Assembly: GCA_001769655.1 (NCBI GenBank)
Contig: MEPC01000012.1
Span: 1-64,000, forward strand
Direction: 5' to 3'
Length of the DNA: 64,000 nt
Source: Bacteroidetes bacterium RIFCSPLOWO2_12_FULL_37_12
Lineage (GTDB): Bacteria; Bacteroidota; Bacteroidia; 2-12-FULL-37-12
The notes under the pieces are model-generated. The model was given only the letters and a program-made list of their open reading frames with translations. It was not told the origin of the DNA and made no database searches. Position 1 is the first letter of the stretch. Every line of letters begins with the position of its first letter. Both the position numbers and the translations under genes were made by a program. Positions 34,392 through 43,435 of this stretch are shown in pieces.

Positions 34392-34844
34392 ATGGACGAA
34401 CTCAAAGAACTATACCAGCAGGTAATCCTTGACCACAACCGGAATCCGAGGAATTTTGGCGCATTGGAAAATCATACCCATACGGCTGAGGGGTTTAATC
34501 CGCTATGCGGCGACCATTTTTTTGTTGACTTGATTCTTGAAAACAATCTGGTAAAAGAAATTCACTTTCACGGTCAGGGTTGTGCATTGTCAAAGGCATC
34601 TGCCTCCATAATGACTACGTTGCTCAAGGGTAAAACACTGGAGGAGGCAGGCAAATTATTTGAAAAATTTCACGATTTGGTTACCGGAAAAACAGAATCA
34701 ATAACCACTGTTGAGGAATACGGTAAAATTGCAGTTTTCTCCGGAGTCAGGGAATTTCCGGTTAGAGTGAAATGTGCAAGTTTGGCATGGCATACAATGA
34801 AGGCGGCAATTTCAATAGATGGAAAAGTGGTTTCAACGGAGTAA
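34392..34844 (+). CDS. sufU: SufU-type Fe-S cluster assembly protein
   Basis: 150 aa. SufU assists SufS cysteine desulfurase as a zinc-dependent sulfur acceptor. The ligands are present: C39 and D41 (NPLCGDH), C64 (GQGCALSKASASIM) and C128 (RVKCASLAWHT). The insertion typical of SufU relative to IscU is present between about 85 and 110. It is followed 17 bp later by a SufT-like gene. Together they would support the many Fe-S proteins of the adjacent catabolic operon, though the pair is also ordinary housekeeping. Confidence 0.9.
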   Translation: MDELKELYQQVILDHNRNPRNFGALENHTHTAEGFNPLCGDHFFVDLILENNLVKEIHFHGQGCALSKASASIMTTLLKGKTLEEAGKLFEKFHDLVTGKTESITTVEEYGKIAVFSGVREFPVRVKCASLAWHTMKAAISIDGKVVSTE

Positions 34845-34861
34845 ATTTGTAAACTATTTAT

Positions 34862-35194
34862 ATGGAAACATCAAATACATCAGAAATACAAACCCTTACT
34901 AAAGAAGACGTAATTGGGATTTTAAAAACATGTTATGACCCGGAAATTCCTGTGGATATCTGGGAATTGGGACTCATTTATGAAATTCAACTATTTCCGA
35001 TTAATAATATCTATGTTCGAATGACACTCACCTCTCCGGCGTGTCCTGTTGCGGGTGTTTTGCCAGGTCAGGTAGAAAATAAAATTAAATCGCTGCCTGG
35101 TGCCGGAACAGTTTCAGTAGAATTGGTTTTTGACCCTACCTGGCATAAAGATATGATGAGCGAAAAAGCAAAATTGGAATTAGGGTTTATGTGA
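34862..35194 (+). CDS. SufT/MIP18 family (DUF59) Fe-S assembly protein
   Basis: 110 aa, a single DUF59 domain. Conserved CYDPEIPVDIWELGLIYEI and the LTSPACPVAGVLP loop with the reactive-type Cys are visible. SufT-like proteins help mature Fe-S proteins. It forms a short operon with sufU. A 22-bp palindromic repeat follows the stop, then bshC on the opposite strand. Confidence 0.9.
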   Translation: METSNTSEIQTLTKEDVIGILKTCYDPEIPVDIWELGLIYEIQLFPINNIYVRMTLTSPACPVAGVLPGQVENKIKSLPGAGTVSVELVFDPTWHKDMMSEKAKLELGFM

Positions 35195-35214
35195 AGGGAA
35201 TTTTCAAATTCATT

Positions 35215-35240
35215 GTAGAGACACGGTGCTCCGTGTCTCT
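35215..35240. repeat. GAGACACGG palindrome, copy 2
   Basis: Arms GAGACACGG (35218-35226) and CCGTGTCTC (35231-35239) with loop TGCT, identical in arms and loop to the copy in hyuA. It lies between convergent SufT-like and bshC genes, four bases from the bshC stop. Confidence 0.85.
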
Positions 35241-35243
35241 TCC

Positions 35244-36824
35244 CTAGTTTTCAAATTCAAGCACAATATGCCTGTAATCGAACGGCTCCGTATTTTTAAT
35301 TAATTCTTTGCATAGTTCAAGAGGTGTAATTTCAGTATGACTGAGAAAATTAAATTTTCGCTCCTGTAATATTTTTTCCGGATAAATCCAGTTAGCAATT
35401 TCATCAAGTTCAATTAATACGGATTGATTATGGTTTTCCCATACTTTTCTTGCTTTCTTTTCAAAATGAACTAAACTATCAAGTGTTTTTAATTTTTCCC
35501 CTTCAACTGTTCTCACCAGATTTTTATCATATTTTATCATCACATTTCGTATTCGTTCATAGATTAAAATCAAATCCTTTTTTTCATCTTCCAAAAAATG
35601 CTGAAATGAAGTGTTTTTTTCTATAAAATAATTTTTTATCTCTGTGGTTGGAAATATTTTCTCGATGGGGATTTCGTGTTTTTCAAGGTACCCGTTTATT
35701 TTGGAATTCATTAAAGTAAATGAATTTCTTACCATTAACACAGGAAACGGAATGTTAAAGTGATTGAAAAGATTTTTTAACTGAAACCAATAGGTAATTT
35801 CATTTACTCCACCGGCAAAAACTATATTAGGTAAAACCATTTCCTGGTACAGGGGTCTGAGCAAAACGTTTGGACTGAATTTTTCAGGATTATTAATTAA
35901 TACTTTTTTTATTTCATCGTGTGTAAATTTAATCTTGGAATTAAAAACATGAAATTCTTCTCCATTCAAAACAATTCTCTCTCTGAAATTTGTATCATTT
36001 AGAAATAAATTAATTTCACGGGGATTTACAGGGGGTTCAACAAATTCACTCAGGATTTTATTCTGTGCCAATACATGTTTGTAAGTGACACTATTTTCAA
36101 GTTCTTCCAAAATTGGATTTTCAAAGTTCTTTTTTAATTCTTTGGAGTTACCATCAATTATTATCAAGCCATCTTCCCCGAATAAATAATTAATGATTTT
36201 TCTCATACCCTCAGCTACGTTCTTACTCGACAAATAAAAATCACTTACCCATTTAATATTATTGGCTTGAGCAGGAAATGTCTCCGAAATATTTTCGAAA
36301 AATGTTTTTAGACCCTCCGTGTTAAATTCACCGAATGGTCCTACCTGGTCTGTATCCCAACTTATTTTTTTATTTTCTATATAAAAATGGTTTAATTCTT
36401 CTTTATCATGGTCTTCCGAATTCATCCAATAAACGGGTACAAAATGAAAATCAGTTAGTTTTTCATTCAATAATTTGGAAAGTTTGATGATATATGCAAT
36501 TTTAATCAAAACATATAATGGACCCGTGCAGAAATTAGGTTGATGTCCGGTAGTGATTGTAAATGTATTTTTATCTAACAATAAATTAAGATTTATTTTT
36601 ACCGGTTCAGGGAGGGTTATACCGGAATATTGAACTAATAATGTTTTATGCAAAACATCACGGTTATGATCTGAAAACTTTTTTTCCTGAATTTGCTTTT
36701 TGATTCCTTCAAGAGTTGGAGAATTATTATAGAAAGATGATAGAACGGGATCTCCATTCAAATATCTGTGAATAAATGATGTAAGATGGGGAGTGTTGTC
36801 TTTGGAAAGTCGGAAAGATTTCAT
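35244..36824 (-). CDS. bshC: Bacillithiol biosynthesis cysteine-adding enzyme BshC
   Basis: 526 aa, the usual length. BshC adds cysteine to GlcN-malate to finish bacillithiol, a low-molecular-weight thiol. Recognisable motifs are TITTGHQPNFCTGPLYVLIK (nucleotide-like site), FHFVPVYWMNSEDHDKEE, NPREINLFLND and LRPLYQEMVLPNIVFAGGVNEITYW (in parts). bshA and bshB are not in the window. The gene is followed by a palindromic repeat and preceded by a 136-bp hairpin element. The assignment is firm on family motifs. Confidence 0.93.
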   Translation of the reverse strand: MKSFRLSKDNTPHLTSFIHRYLNGDPVLSSFYNNSPTLEGIKKQIQEKKFSDHNRDVLHKTLLVQYSGITLPEPVKINLNLLLDKNTFTITTGHQPNFCTGPLYVLIKIAYIIKLSKLLNEKLTDFHFVPVYWMNSEDHDKEELNHFYIENKKISWDTDQVGPFGEFNTEGLKTFFENISETFPAQANNIKWVSDFYLSSKNVAEGMRKIINYLFGEDGLIIIDGNSKELKKNFENPILEELENSVTYKHVLAQNKILSEFVEPPVNPREINLFLNDTNFRERIVLNGEEFHVFNSKIKFTHDEIKKVLINNPEKFSPNVLLRPLYQEMVLPNIVFAGGVNEITYWFQLKNLFNHFNIPFPVLMVRNSFTLMNSKINGYLEKHEIPIEKIFPTTEIKNYFIEKNTSFQHFLEDEKKDLILIYERIRNVMIKYDKNLVRTVEGEKLKTLDSLVHFEKKARKVWENHNQSVLIELDEIANWIYPEKILQERKFNFLSHTEITPLELCKELIKNTEPFDYRHIVLEFEN

Positions 36825-36839
36825 TTTTTTATATTAAAT

Positions 36840-36975
36840 CTCTTGCGTAAGTCATTTTTTAAACACAAAGACACGAAGACACAAGGTGTCCACAAAGTTT
36901 TTTCTTAGTGTGTATCTTAGTTTCTTTGTGTCTTTGTGTTTAAATTTTATTTATTTTTTTTGAGTTACGCAAGAG
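36840..36975. repeat. MITE-like hairpin element, family B
   Basis: A 136-bp element with 14-bp terminal inverted repeats CTCTTGCGTAAGTC (36840-36853) and GAGTTACGCAAGAG (36962-36975), one mismatch. Inner complementary arms are based on AAACACAAAGACAC and GTGTCTTTGTGTTT. It exactly fills the gap between the bshC start and the rimO stop. Confidence 0.75.
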
Positions 36976-36980
36976 TTCTA

Positions 36981-38294
36981 TTATTTTGCAAGTACCCCAT
37001 AAAGATCAAAGTCATCAGCTGATGTAATTCTGATGTTTACAAAATCACCAATTCTTAAATAATCACCTTCGGCTTTTATCAAAACCTCATTATCCACTTC
37101 CGGTGAATCAAATTCTGTTCTACCGATAAAATATTCTTTTTCTTTTCTATCAATAAGAACTTTAAAGGTCTTCCCGATTTTTGCATCATTCAATTCACAG
37201 CTGATGCCTTGTTGCAAATCCATGACTTTTTCAGCTCTCATTTTTTTTACTTCTTCCGGCACCGAATCATCCATTGAATAGGAATGTGTACCTTCTTCGT
37301 GAGAGTATGTAAAAATACCAAGCCGTTCAAATCGTGTTGACTCAACAAATTCCAATAGTTCTTCAAAATCATTTTCGTCTTCTCCCGGATGACCGGTTAT
37401 CAAGGTAGTTCTCAGCGCCACTCCAGGTATCTCTTGTCTGATTTGATAAATCAAATCTTTTGTTCGTTGAGTGGTAATACCTCTCCTCATAATCTTTAAC
37501 ATTTTATCGGAAATATGCTGTAAAGGAATATCGAGGTACTTGCAAATGTTTTTCCTTTCTCTGATTACCTGAAAAACGTCCTCAGGAAACTGCGATGGAA
37601 AAGCATATTGCAAACGAATCCATTCCAGATTTTCGATATCTGAAATTTTCTGAAGAAGTTCCGCTAAGGTTCGTTTTCCATTGATATCAACCCCCCAGTA
37701 CGTCAGGTCCTGGGCAATAAGAATTACTTCGCGAACTCCGTTTTTAACCAATTTTTTGATTTCAGTTAATATTTCCTGTTCAGGTTTAGATTTATGTTTC
37801 CCGCGCATGATAGGAATAGCGCAAAAAGAACAAGGTCTGTCACAGCCCTCTGAAATTTTAACATAAGCAAAGTGAGAGGGTGAAGTCAGCAACCGTTCCC
37901 CAATCAGTTCGTGTTTGTAGTCAGCGCCAACAGTTTTTAAAAGGCGAGGAAGATCCTGAGTTCCAAACCAATTATCTACCTGGGGAATTTCTTTCATCAG
38001 ATCATCTTTATATCGTTCCGATAAGCAACCGGTAACATAGAGTTTATCTATAAGTTTTTTATCTTTAGCAGATGCAAAATCAAGTATAGTGTTTATGGAC
38101 TCCTGTTTGGCGTTATCAATAAATCCACAGGTGTTTATAATGATTATATTGGAATGACCGTTGTTTGATTCATGGGTAACATTAAAGCCCGATGCTTTTA
38201 ACTGCCCCATCAAAATTTCAGAATCCACAATATTTTTTGAGCAACCGAGTGTCACTACATTGATTTTATTTTTTTTTATTGATTTGGTTCTCAC
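36981..38294 (-). CDS. rimO: Ribosomal protein S12 methylthiotransferase
   Basis: 437 aa if started at the GTG at 38294, which gives the family-typical N-terminus MRTKSIKKNKINVVTLGCSKN; an ATG at 38333 would add 13 atypical residues. This radical-SAM enzyme methylthiolates Asp of ribosomal protein S12. It has the N-terminal cluster Cys (TLGCSKN, INTCGF, VTGCLSE), the radical-SAM motif CDRPCSFC and a C-terminal TRAM domain ending LYGVLAK. The MiaB alternative is less likely given the S12-type GCSKN start. Confidence 0.93.
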   Translation of the reverse strand: MRTKSIKKNKINVVTLGCSKNIVDSEILMGQLKASGFNVTHESNNGHSNIIIINTCGFIDNAKQESINTILDFASAKDKKLIDKLYVTGCLSERYKDDLMKEIPQVDNWFGTQDLPRLLKTVGADYKHELIGERLLTSPSHFAYVKISEGCDRPCSFCAIPIMRGKHKSKPEQEILTEIKKLVKNGVREVILIAQDLTYWGVDINGKRTLAELLQKISDIENLEWIRLQYAFPSQFPEDVFQVIRERKNICKYLDIPLQHISDKMLKIMRRGITTQRTKDLIYQIRQEIPGVALRTTLITGHPGEDENDFEELLEFVESTRFERLGIFTYSHEEGTHSYSMDDSVPEEVKKMRAEKVMDLQQGISCELNDAKIGKTFKVLIDRKEKEYFIGRTEFDSPEVDNEVLIKAEGDYLRIGDFVNIRITSADDFDLYGVLAK

Positions 38295-38339
38295 GAAATT
38301 TATTATTAAATAGTAATTGATCGGAACCCACACAATTAA

Positions 38340-38457
38340 ACCATAAATTGAATAGGAAAAAAATTTTAGCCACTGATTACACGGATTAAAATAGTATTAG
38401 GTTTTTTTTAACATTATCTGTGTAATCTGTGGCAAAAAAAAATGTGCTAAATAGTTA
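38340..38457. repeat. MITE-like element, family A, degenerate copy
   Basis: Contains the nested hairpin of family A (TAGCCACTGATTACACGG at 38367-38384 and TGTGTAATCTGTGGC at 38419-38433) and a right end CTAAATAGTTAC. The left terminal repeat has decayed. It lies between rimO and ftsY. Confidence 0.6.
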
Positions 38458-38468
38458 CAAATTTTTTC

Positions 38469-39407
38469 TTAAAATTCCTTAAACAATGATTCCACAAATT
38501 CATTTCTGTTAAAAATCCTCAGGTCTTCTGCCTTCTCCCCTACTCCAATGTATTTTACGGGTATTTTAAACTGATCCGAAATACCCAAAATCACTCCTCC
38601 TTTGGCTGTGCCATCTAATTTTGTGACAGCAAGGGCATTTACATTTGTTGCTTTTGTAAATTCAATGGTTTGCTGAAAGGCATTCTGACCGGTGCTGGCA
38701 TCCAATACCAAAAGAACTTCATGGGGAGCGTCTGGAATTATTTTTTGCATTACCCGTTTGATTTTATTCAATTCGTTCATTAAATTTATTTTAGTATGCA
38801 AGCGGCCTGCTGTGTCAATAATAATTACATCTGCGTTTTCTTCCTTGCCCTTTTTTACGGTTTCAAACGCAACAGAACTGGGGTCTGCATTCATACCTTG
38901 TGCCACAAGAGGGACATCAATTCTTTTTGCCCAGATAGTCAACTGGTCAACCGCCGCCGCACGGAAAGTATCCGCCGCACCCAGAATGACACTCTTACCG
39001 GAATGTTTAAAGTAATGCGCTAATTTTCCTATCGTAGTTGTTTTTCCAACTCCATTTACACCAACTACCATAATGACTAAAGGTTTCTGGATGTTTGTTT
39101 CATTTGCTTGCACGGTATTCTCTTGCAAGAGCGCCACTACTTCTTCTTTCAAATACTTATTTAATTCGCCGGTAGATATATATTTTTCTGTTTTAACCCT
39201 GTTTTCAATTTTTTTTATGATACGCAAAGTGGTTTCCACACCTACATCGGCAAGAATCAATTGCTCCTCAAGCCGGTCGAGGACTTCATCATCTATCTGT
39301 GATTTTCCAAGTACAACTTTTTTTAAAAGAGAAAATAAATTTTGACGGGTTTTTTCAACACCGGATTCGGGGGTTGACGTTTTTTTAAAAATATTGAAAA
39401 GGGACAT
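38469..39407 (-). CDS. ftsY: Signal recognition particle receptor FtsY
   Basis: 312 aa from the ATG at 39407 (MSLFNIFKK); an ATG four codons earlier is possible. This GTPase docks SRP-ribosome complexes at the membrane. The NG domain is complete: P-loop GVNGVGKTTTIGKLA, DTFRAAAVDQL, DTAGRLH, TKLDGTAKGG and the closing GVGEKAEDL. There is no long acidic A-domain, as usual in Bacteroidota. Confidence 0.97.
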   Translation of the reverse strand: MSLFNIFKKTSTPESGVEKTRQNLFSLLKKVVLGKSQIDDEVLDRLEEQLILADVGVETTLRIIKKIENRVKTEKYISTGELNKYLKEEVVALLQENTVQANETNIQKPLVIMVVGVNGVGKTTTIGKLAHYFKHSGKSVILGAADTFRAAAVDQLTIWAKRIDVPLVAQGMNADPSSVAFETVKKGKEENADVIIIDTAGRLHTKINLMNELNKIKRVMQKIIPDAPHEVLLVLDASTGQNAFQQTIEFTKATNVNALAVTKLDGTAKGGVILGISDQFKIPVKYIGVGEKAEDLRIFNRNEFVESLFKEF

Positions 39408-39427
39408 TGATTGAGCCAATTGGCTTG

Positions 39428-39955
39428 TTATTTTGTTGTCTTTGCGCCAAGCTGATTTCCTAATTTTTCAAATTCTAGGTCGTTGGGCTCCCAAAGTTCT
39501 AATTTATTTCCTTCAATGTCCAGAATATGAACAAATTTACCGTATTCAAAAGTTTCAATGGTGTCCGTAACGGTTACCCCACTCTTTTTTAACTCTGCAA
39601 CAAGCGCCTCCATGTTTTCGACCCTGTAATTTATCATATAGTCCTTTGTTGAGGGTTCGAAGTATTTTGTTTTTTCATTAAACGGACTCCATTGCGTAAA
39701 TCCTTTTTTGGAAGTATCTGCTCCTTGACGCCATTCAAAAACCGTCCCATATTGATTTGTATTTAAACCAAGATGTGTTTTATACCATTCTTTCATTTTG
39801 TTAGGGTCTTTACACTTAAAGAAGATACCCCCGATTCCTGTAACTTTTTTCATATTTGTTTCTTTGTTTGATTCTTTGGTGATAATATTATCGAATGCGA
39901 TGCCCAGAAAGAATGAGGCGAAAATTATTAAAACGATTAATGTTGGCTTTTTCAT
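39428..39955 (-). CDS. VOC (glyoxalase-fold) protein with N-terminal membrane segment
   Basis: 175 aa. Residues 5-22 form a hydrophobic signal or anchor (PTLIVLIIFASFFLGIAF), unusual for this mostly cytosolic family. The domain from about 38 to 160 reads IGGIFFKCKDPNKMKEWYKTHLG...GTVFEWR...VHILDIEGNKLELWEP, with the C-terminal metal-ligand Glu in KLELWEP. Cytosolic relatives begin at the internal Met (MKKVTGIGG, residue 35), which could be an alternative start. The substrate is unknown. The gene follows 20 bp upstream of ftsY on the same strand. Confidence 0.8.
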   Translation of the reverse strand: MKKPTLIVLIIFASFFLGIAFDNIITKESNKETNMKKVTGIGGIFFKCKDPNKMKEWYKTHLGLNTNQYGTVFEWRQGADTSKKGFTQWSPFNEKTKYFEPSTKDYMINYRVENMEALVAELKKSGVTVTDTIETFEYGKFVHILDIEGNKLELWEPNDLEFEKLGNQLGAKTTK

Positions 39956-40336
39956 GTTTTATTTGATTGTACTATTCAGGTAAGTTTATTTCTCACAAAA
40001 AATATGTCACGCAAAGGCGCAAAGTGGGCAAAGCATTAAGTTCGTAGAGAACTTTTTTTATGCTGAGTAGTTACATTTGATTTATTGATAACTCAATAAT
40101 TTACTGAAGCGTTGCGATTTATTTTTGTTGTTACATAAAATATATGCTAAATATGAAATTTTCTCTGCTTATGTAATCGGAGAAAGACAGTTTGTAAACA
40201 AAATTCCTTATAAATTTTCTGTAAATTTAGTAAATAAAAATCAAATTCTACCAAAGGAAGATTAAGTGAAACACTAATATAATTGCTTTTTCTATGGACT
40301 CAACTAACCTTAGTTGCTATCAGCATACTCTACTTC
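39956..40336. other. Intergenic region, 381 bp, no gene
   Basis: AT-rich and without a supportable ORF. It includes a CACGCAAAGGCGCAAAG stretch near 40008 and an isolated CTGAGTAGTTAC at about 40057-40068 that resembles the terminal repeat of MITE family A, possibly a decayed end. It lies between a minus-strand VOC gene and the 3' end of a minus-strand methyltransferase. Confidence 0.6.
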
Positions 40337-41176
40337 TTATTTTTCACCGCATATTACAATTGCATTCGAATCCAAATCAATTTTGCCATTATAATTTTTA
40401 TGACTCACTTTGTCAAGCACTTTCTGTTTTATTTGTTGCTGAAGCGCTTTGTCAGCATTAAAGAATGCAACAGGCGATGCAACTTCAGTTATGAAACTCC
40501 AAAAGGATGTGCTATTTTCGAATGACAGTTTACCTTCAACTTCTTTCTGCTGTATGTTTTTTAATCCGGTATTTGCAAAAAGCTCAACCATTAAACCAGG
40601 CGGTGAGCATCTAAATATTCCCGGTGCACCGGCGACAGGCGGTGTTAATTGCAACATCGTAATCATCGTTTGCATTGATGTTGAAACCCATGCATTTTTT
40701 TCAGGAATATTCCATACGGCAGCAACAATACGACATCCTGGTTTTAAAACGCGAATCATTTCACTCAATGCAAGATTCATATCTGGAAATAAGTTAAAGC
40801 CCAGCCGGCTAGTGATAGCGGTAAATGTTTCATTTACAAAAGGAAGCGCCGAAACATCGCAACAAATAGTATCAAAATTTTTAATGCCGCGTTTCTGAGC
40901 ATTTTCTTCAGCAACTGCAAGCATTTTTTCTGAAAGATCAGTGCCTGTAACTTTCCCACTTTCCAAAATTGAAGCTATGGTCAGTCCCGGCTCTCCGGTA
41001 CCTGTTGCAACATCCAGAACTATATCATCATCTTTCAGGATCAGCATTCTTATCATTTCGTCACTCATCGGCTTCAGGAACTTCATATTTATGACATCCC
41101 ATTTTTTCCATCCGGCAGAAGATTTATTCCACGCTTCTTTTTGTACTTCTCTGATTTTTTCGAGTTGAGGTTCCAT
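40337..41176 (-). CDS. Class I SAM-dependent methyltransferase
   Basis: 279 aa. A UbiE/COQ5-like Rossmann methyltransferase: motif I VLDVATGTGEPGLTIA, GTDLSEKMLAVAEENA, CCDVSALPFV, then MIRVLKPGCRIVAAVW. Relatives with VATGTGEPG and the WDVINMKFLKPM start act on small molecules, but the substrate is not known. Long gaps on both sides suggest it is transcribed alone. Confidence 0.82.
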   Translation of the reverse strand: MEPQLEKIREVQKEAWNKSSAGWKKWDVINMKFLKPMSDEMIRMLILKDDDIVLDVATGTGEPGLTIASILESGKVTGTDLSEKMLAVAEENAQKRGIKNFDTICCDVSALPFVNETFTAITSRLGFNLFPDMNLALSEMIRVLKPGCRIVAAVWNIPEKNAWVSTSMQTMITMLQLTPPVAGAPGIFRCSPPGLMVELFANTGLKNIQQKEVEGKLSFENSTSFWSFITEVASPVAFFNADKALQQQIKQKVLDKVSHKNYNGKIDLDSNAIVICGEK

Positions 41177-41489
41177 ATTTTTTATTTTGATTATCCTTAT
41201 TGGATTTCACTGCCGTTTGTTCGAAGTGCAAGAGTTGACAAAAATGCAAGTTCCGTCATAAAACTACCTTTCACCAGCAAAAATACAAAAAAACCGGATA
41301 GCCCCGTTAGCGTCTTATTGTGTATTTCTTTATCATAATTTTTCTCGTTGCCGGTAAATTTTATTACAATGAATGCTAAAGCAAAACCAGTTTCAGGTGA
41401 GTTTATAGTTGCCGTCTATAAGCGTACACCGACAAAATAATTTGTTTGATTTTTTGAATTTCCAAAATTTACTTCATACCTCATTGCTT
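41177..41489. other. Intergenic region, 313 bp, no gene
   Basis: No convincing coding sequence. A 23-codon ORF at about 41370-41441 (starting MNAKAKPVSG) has no support. No palindromic or tandem repeat family is recognised here. Confidence 0.55.
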
Positions 41490-42137
41490 CTAAATCCCAA
41501 ACATCCCATAACAAATCTTTCTGTTTTTCTTAATAAAATAATTCTCGTAATTGGTAATAATCTCACGCGCTGGTCCTGAAATATCGGAGTTATGAATATC
41601 ATAAGAGTGTTTTATAGCTTTAAACCCACATTCAGTAAAACTATTAAGTGAATATTCAAAAAGTATTGAATCGTCTGTTTTAAAATGAATGATCCCGCTC
41701 TTTCGCAAAATATTCAAATATTTCTTAATATAAAAAGGAGAAGTCAACCGCCTGCCTTCTTTCAGAGGAAACGGGTCAGGAAATGGAATCCATATTTCGG
41801 TGACTTCATCTTTTCCAAAGTGCTCGTCTAATTTGTATATCGGGCAACGTAGAAAAGCGGTATTCAGTATAGTTAACTTTTCAGAATAATTACTCCCAAA
41901 CCATAATCTTGCGCCTTTAACATCCACGCCGATAAAATTTCTCGCCGGTTCTTTTAGCGCTAATTGAGTAGTATATTCCGCTTTACCACACCCTAATTCC
42001 AACACAATTTCACCCTTGTTTGAAAAATATAATTCATTCCATTTCCCTTTCAGTTTACCAAAAAATTCTTTGCCGGGTTCAATGAGGTTTTTACGTTGCT
42101 GATTTTCTAAAAAGCGTATGAGTTTTTTGCGAGGCAT
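41490..42137 (-). CDS. trmB: tRNA (guanine-N7-)-methyltransferase
   Basis: 215 aa. TrmB makes m7G46 in tRNA with SAM. Motifs: IVLELGCGKAEYTTQLA, FIGVDVKGARLWFG, the family signature IWIPFPDPFP, and RREL-equivalent GRRLTSPFYIKKYL with the C-terminal SGPAREIITNYE. It ends upstream of the MITE copy at 42177 and is likely a single-gene unit. Confidence 0.94.
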   Translation of the reverse strand: MPRKKLIRFLENQQRKNLIEPGKEFFGKLKGKWNELYFSNKGEIVLELGCGKAEYTTQLALKEPARNFIGVDVKGARLWFGSNYSEKLTILNTAFLRCPIYKLDEHFGKDEVTEIWIPFPDPFPLKEGRRLTSPFYIKKYLNILRKSGIIHFKTDDSILFEYSLNSFTECGFKAIKHSYDIHNSDISGPAREIITNYENYFIKKNRKICYGMFGI

Positions 42138-42176
42138 GGGTTGGATATTGGATATTCATTATTATTATTTTTTTTG

Positions 42177-42334
42177 TAACTATTCAGTACTCATTAATTA
42201 AACCACTAATTGAACAAGAAAAAAAATTTTAACCACTGATTTCACTGATTAAAAACAGTTTTAAGATTTTTAATAACAATAATCCGTGTAATCTGTGGCA
42301 AAATTGTATTTTTTCATTTTGGACTGAGCAGTAA
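42177..42334. repeat. MITE-like element, family A, copy 3
   Basis: 158 bp with ends TAACTATTCAGTA and GACTGAGCAGTAA, and the nested arms AACCACTGATTTCACTGATT / AATCCGTGTAATCTGTGG. It shares the AATTAAACCACTAATTGAAC segment with copy 1 (inverted there). It ends two bases from the hemF stop codon. Confidence 0.7.
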
Positions 42335-42336
42335 TA

Positions 42337-43221
42337 TTATTTTTTTCTAAGAAACTTCATCGTCCTTTCTTCCTCACTGTCTTTTTCGGGTATAAAATCA
42401 TACGTCCATTTTACCAACGGTGGCAAACTCATCAATATTGACTCTGCACGCCCAGCGGTTTCCAGTCCGAATTTTGTACCTAAATCATACACCAGATTAA
42501 ATTCGACATACCTACCTCTCCTGAAAAGTTGAAATTCTTTATGCTTTTCATTAAATTTTTTATAACGGTTTGCTGATATCAACGGAAGATAGGCAGGAAG
42601 AAAATAATTTCCAATACCTTTAATAAATGGATAAAATTCCTGAGCAGAACCCGCATGCTTACTTCCTAATTTATCGAAAAATATTCCACCGGCACCGCGT
42701 TTTTCCTTGCGATGGGGAATAAAAAAATATCTGTCAGCAGATCTTTTAAATTCCGGATAAAATTTTTTATTAAATGTGTCGCAGATTTTTTTTAATCCTA
42801 AATGAAAATTTTTCACTTCGGTTACATTTATATATACCGGCGTAAGATCCATACCGCCGCCAAACCAAGAACTTCCATTTTCCAATTCAAAATACCGGAG
42901 ATTAGCATGTATAATCGGAACGAATGGATGAAAAGGATGTATGACTATTGAAATGCCAGTCGCAAAATAGTTGATCTGAGGGACATTAAAATCTTTTGCA
43001 ATCCGTTCAGGTAATTTACCCGAAACAGCAGAAAAATTTACTCCTCCTTTCTCTATTACATTGCCATTAAGCATGACACGGGTTATGCCGCCGCCTCCTT
43101 GCTGTTTTTTCCATTTGTCCCTGCTAAATTTGCTTTTACTATCCGTTTGGGAAAGTTTTTTGCAGATTTCAGATTGCAAGGATTTAAAATAATTCTTTAC
43201 CTGATTGCGAAAATTTGTCAT
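42337..43221 (-). CDS. hemF: Oxygen-dependent coproporphyrinogen III oxidase
   Basis: 294 aa. It converts coproporphyrinogen III to protoporphyrinogen IX using O2. Signatures are GGGGITRVMLNG, VPIIHANLRYFE, WFGGGMDLTPVY, HRKEKRGAGGIFFD, GRYVEFNLVYDLGTKFGL (split) and LPPLVKW. Its presence means the organism can make heme under air, in contrast to the oxygen-labile enzymes encoded 10 kb away. Confidence 0.96.
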   Translation of the reverse strand: MTNFRNQVKNYFKSLQSEICKKLSQTDSKSKFSRDKWKKQQGGGGITRVMLNGNVIEKGGVNFSAVSGKLPERIAKDFNVPQINYFATGISIVIHPFHPFVPIIHANLRYFELENGSSWFGGGMDLTPVYINVTEVKNFHLGLKKICDTFNKKFYPEFKRSADRYFFIPHRKEKRGAGGIFFDKLGSKHAGSAQEFYPFIKGIGNYFLPAYLPLISANRYKKFNEKHKEFQLFRRGRYVEFNLVYDLGTKFGLETAGRAESILMSLPPLVKWTYDFIPEKDSEEERTMKFLRKK

Positions 43222-43268
43222 TGTGGGGAAATTTGTTTGGTTACGGTTTATCCCATTCGCGTCAACTT

Positions 43269-43317
43269 AAAAGACCTCACCCCAACCCCTCTCCAAAAAA
43301 ATGGAGAGGGGTGAGAG
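43269..43317. repeat. CTCACCCCAACCCCTCTCC hairpin element
   Basis: AAAAGACCTCACCCCAACCC followed by CTCTCC and its complement GGAGAGGGGTGAG across an A-rich loop. It is the same family as the inverted pair at 11164-11190 and 11344-11370. The sequence just upstream (TTGTTTGGTTACGGTTTATC, 43233-43252) recurs near 58144 beside another hairpin. Confidence 0.65.
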
Positions 43318-43435
43318 ATTTATTGAATTTTATGCTGTTATATTGAAATCAAAATTTTCATGTACGCTTTATTTAGGGCTAAAATTATATAATTCTGATT
43401 GAATTCCTCTTTTTTTCATAATTTCGCTCACCGTT

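Noticed and set aside
40449-40898. 149-aa ORF antisense to the methyltransferase gene
   Set aside because: Shadow frame; the minus-strand gene has clear SAM-binding motifs.
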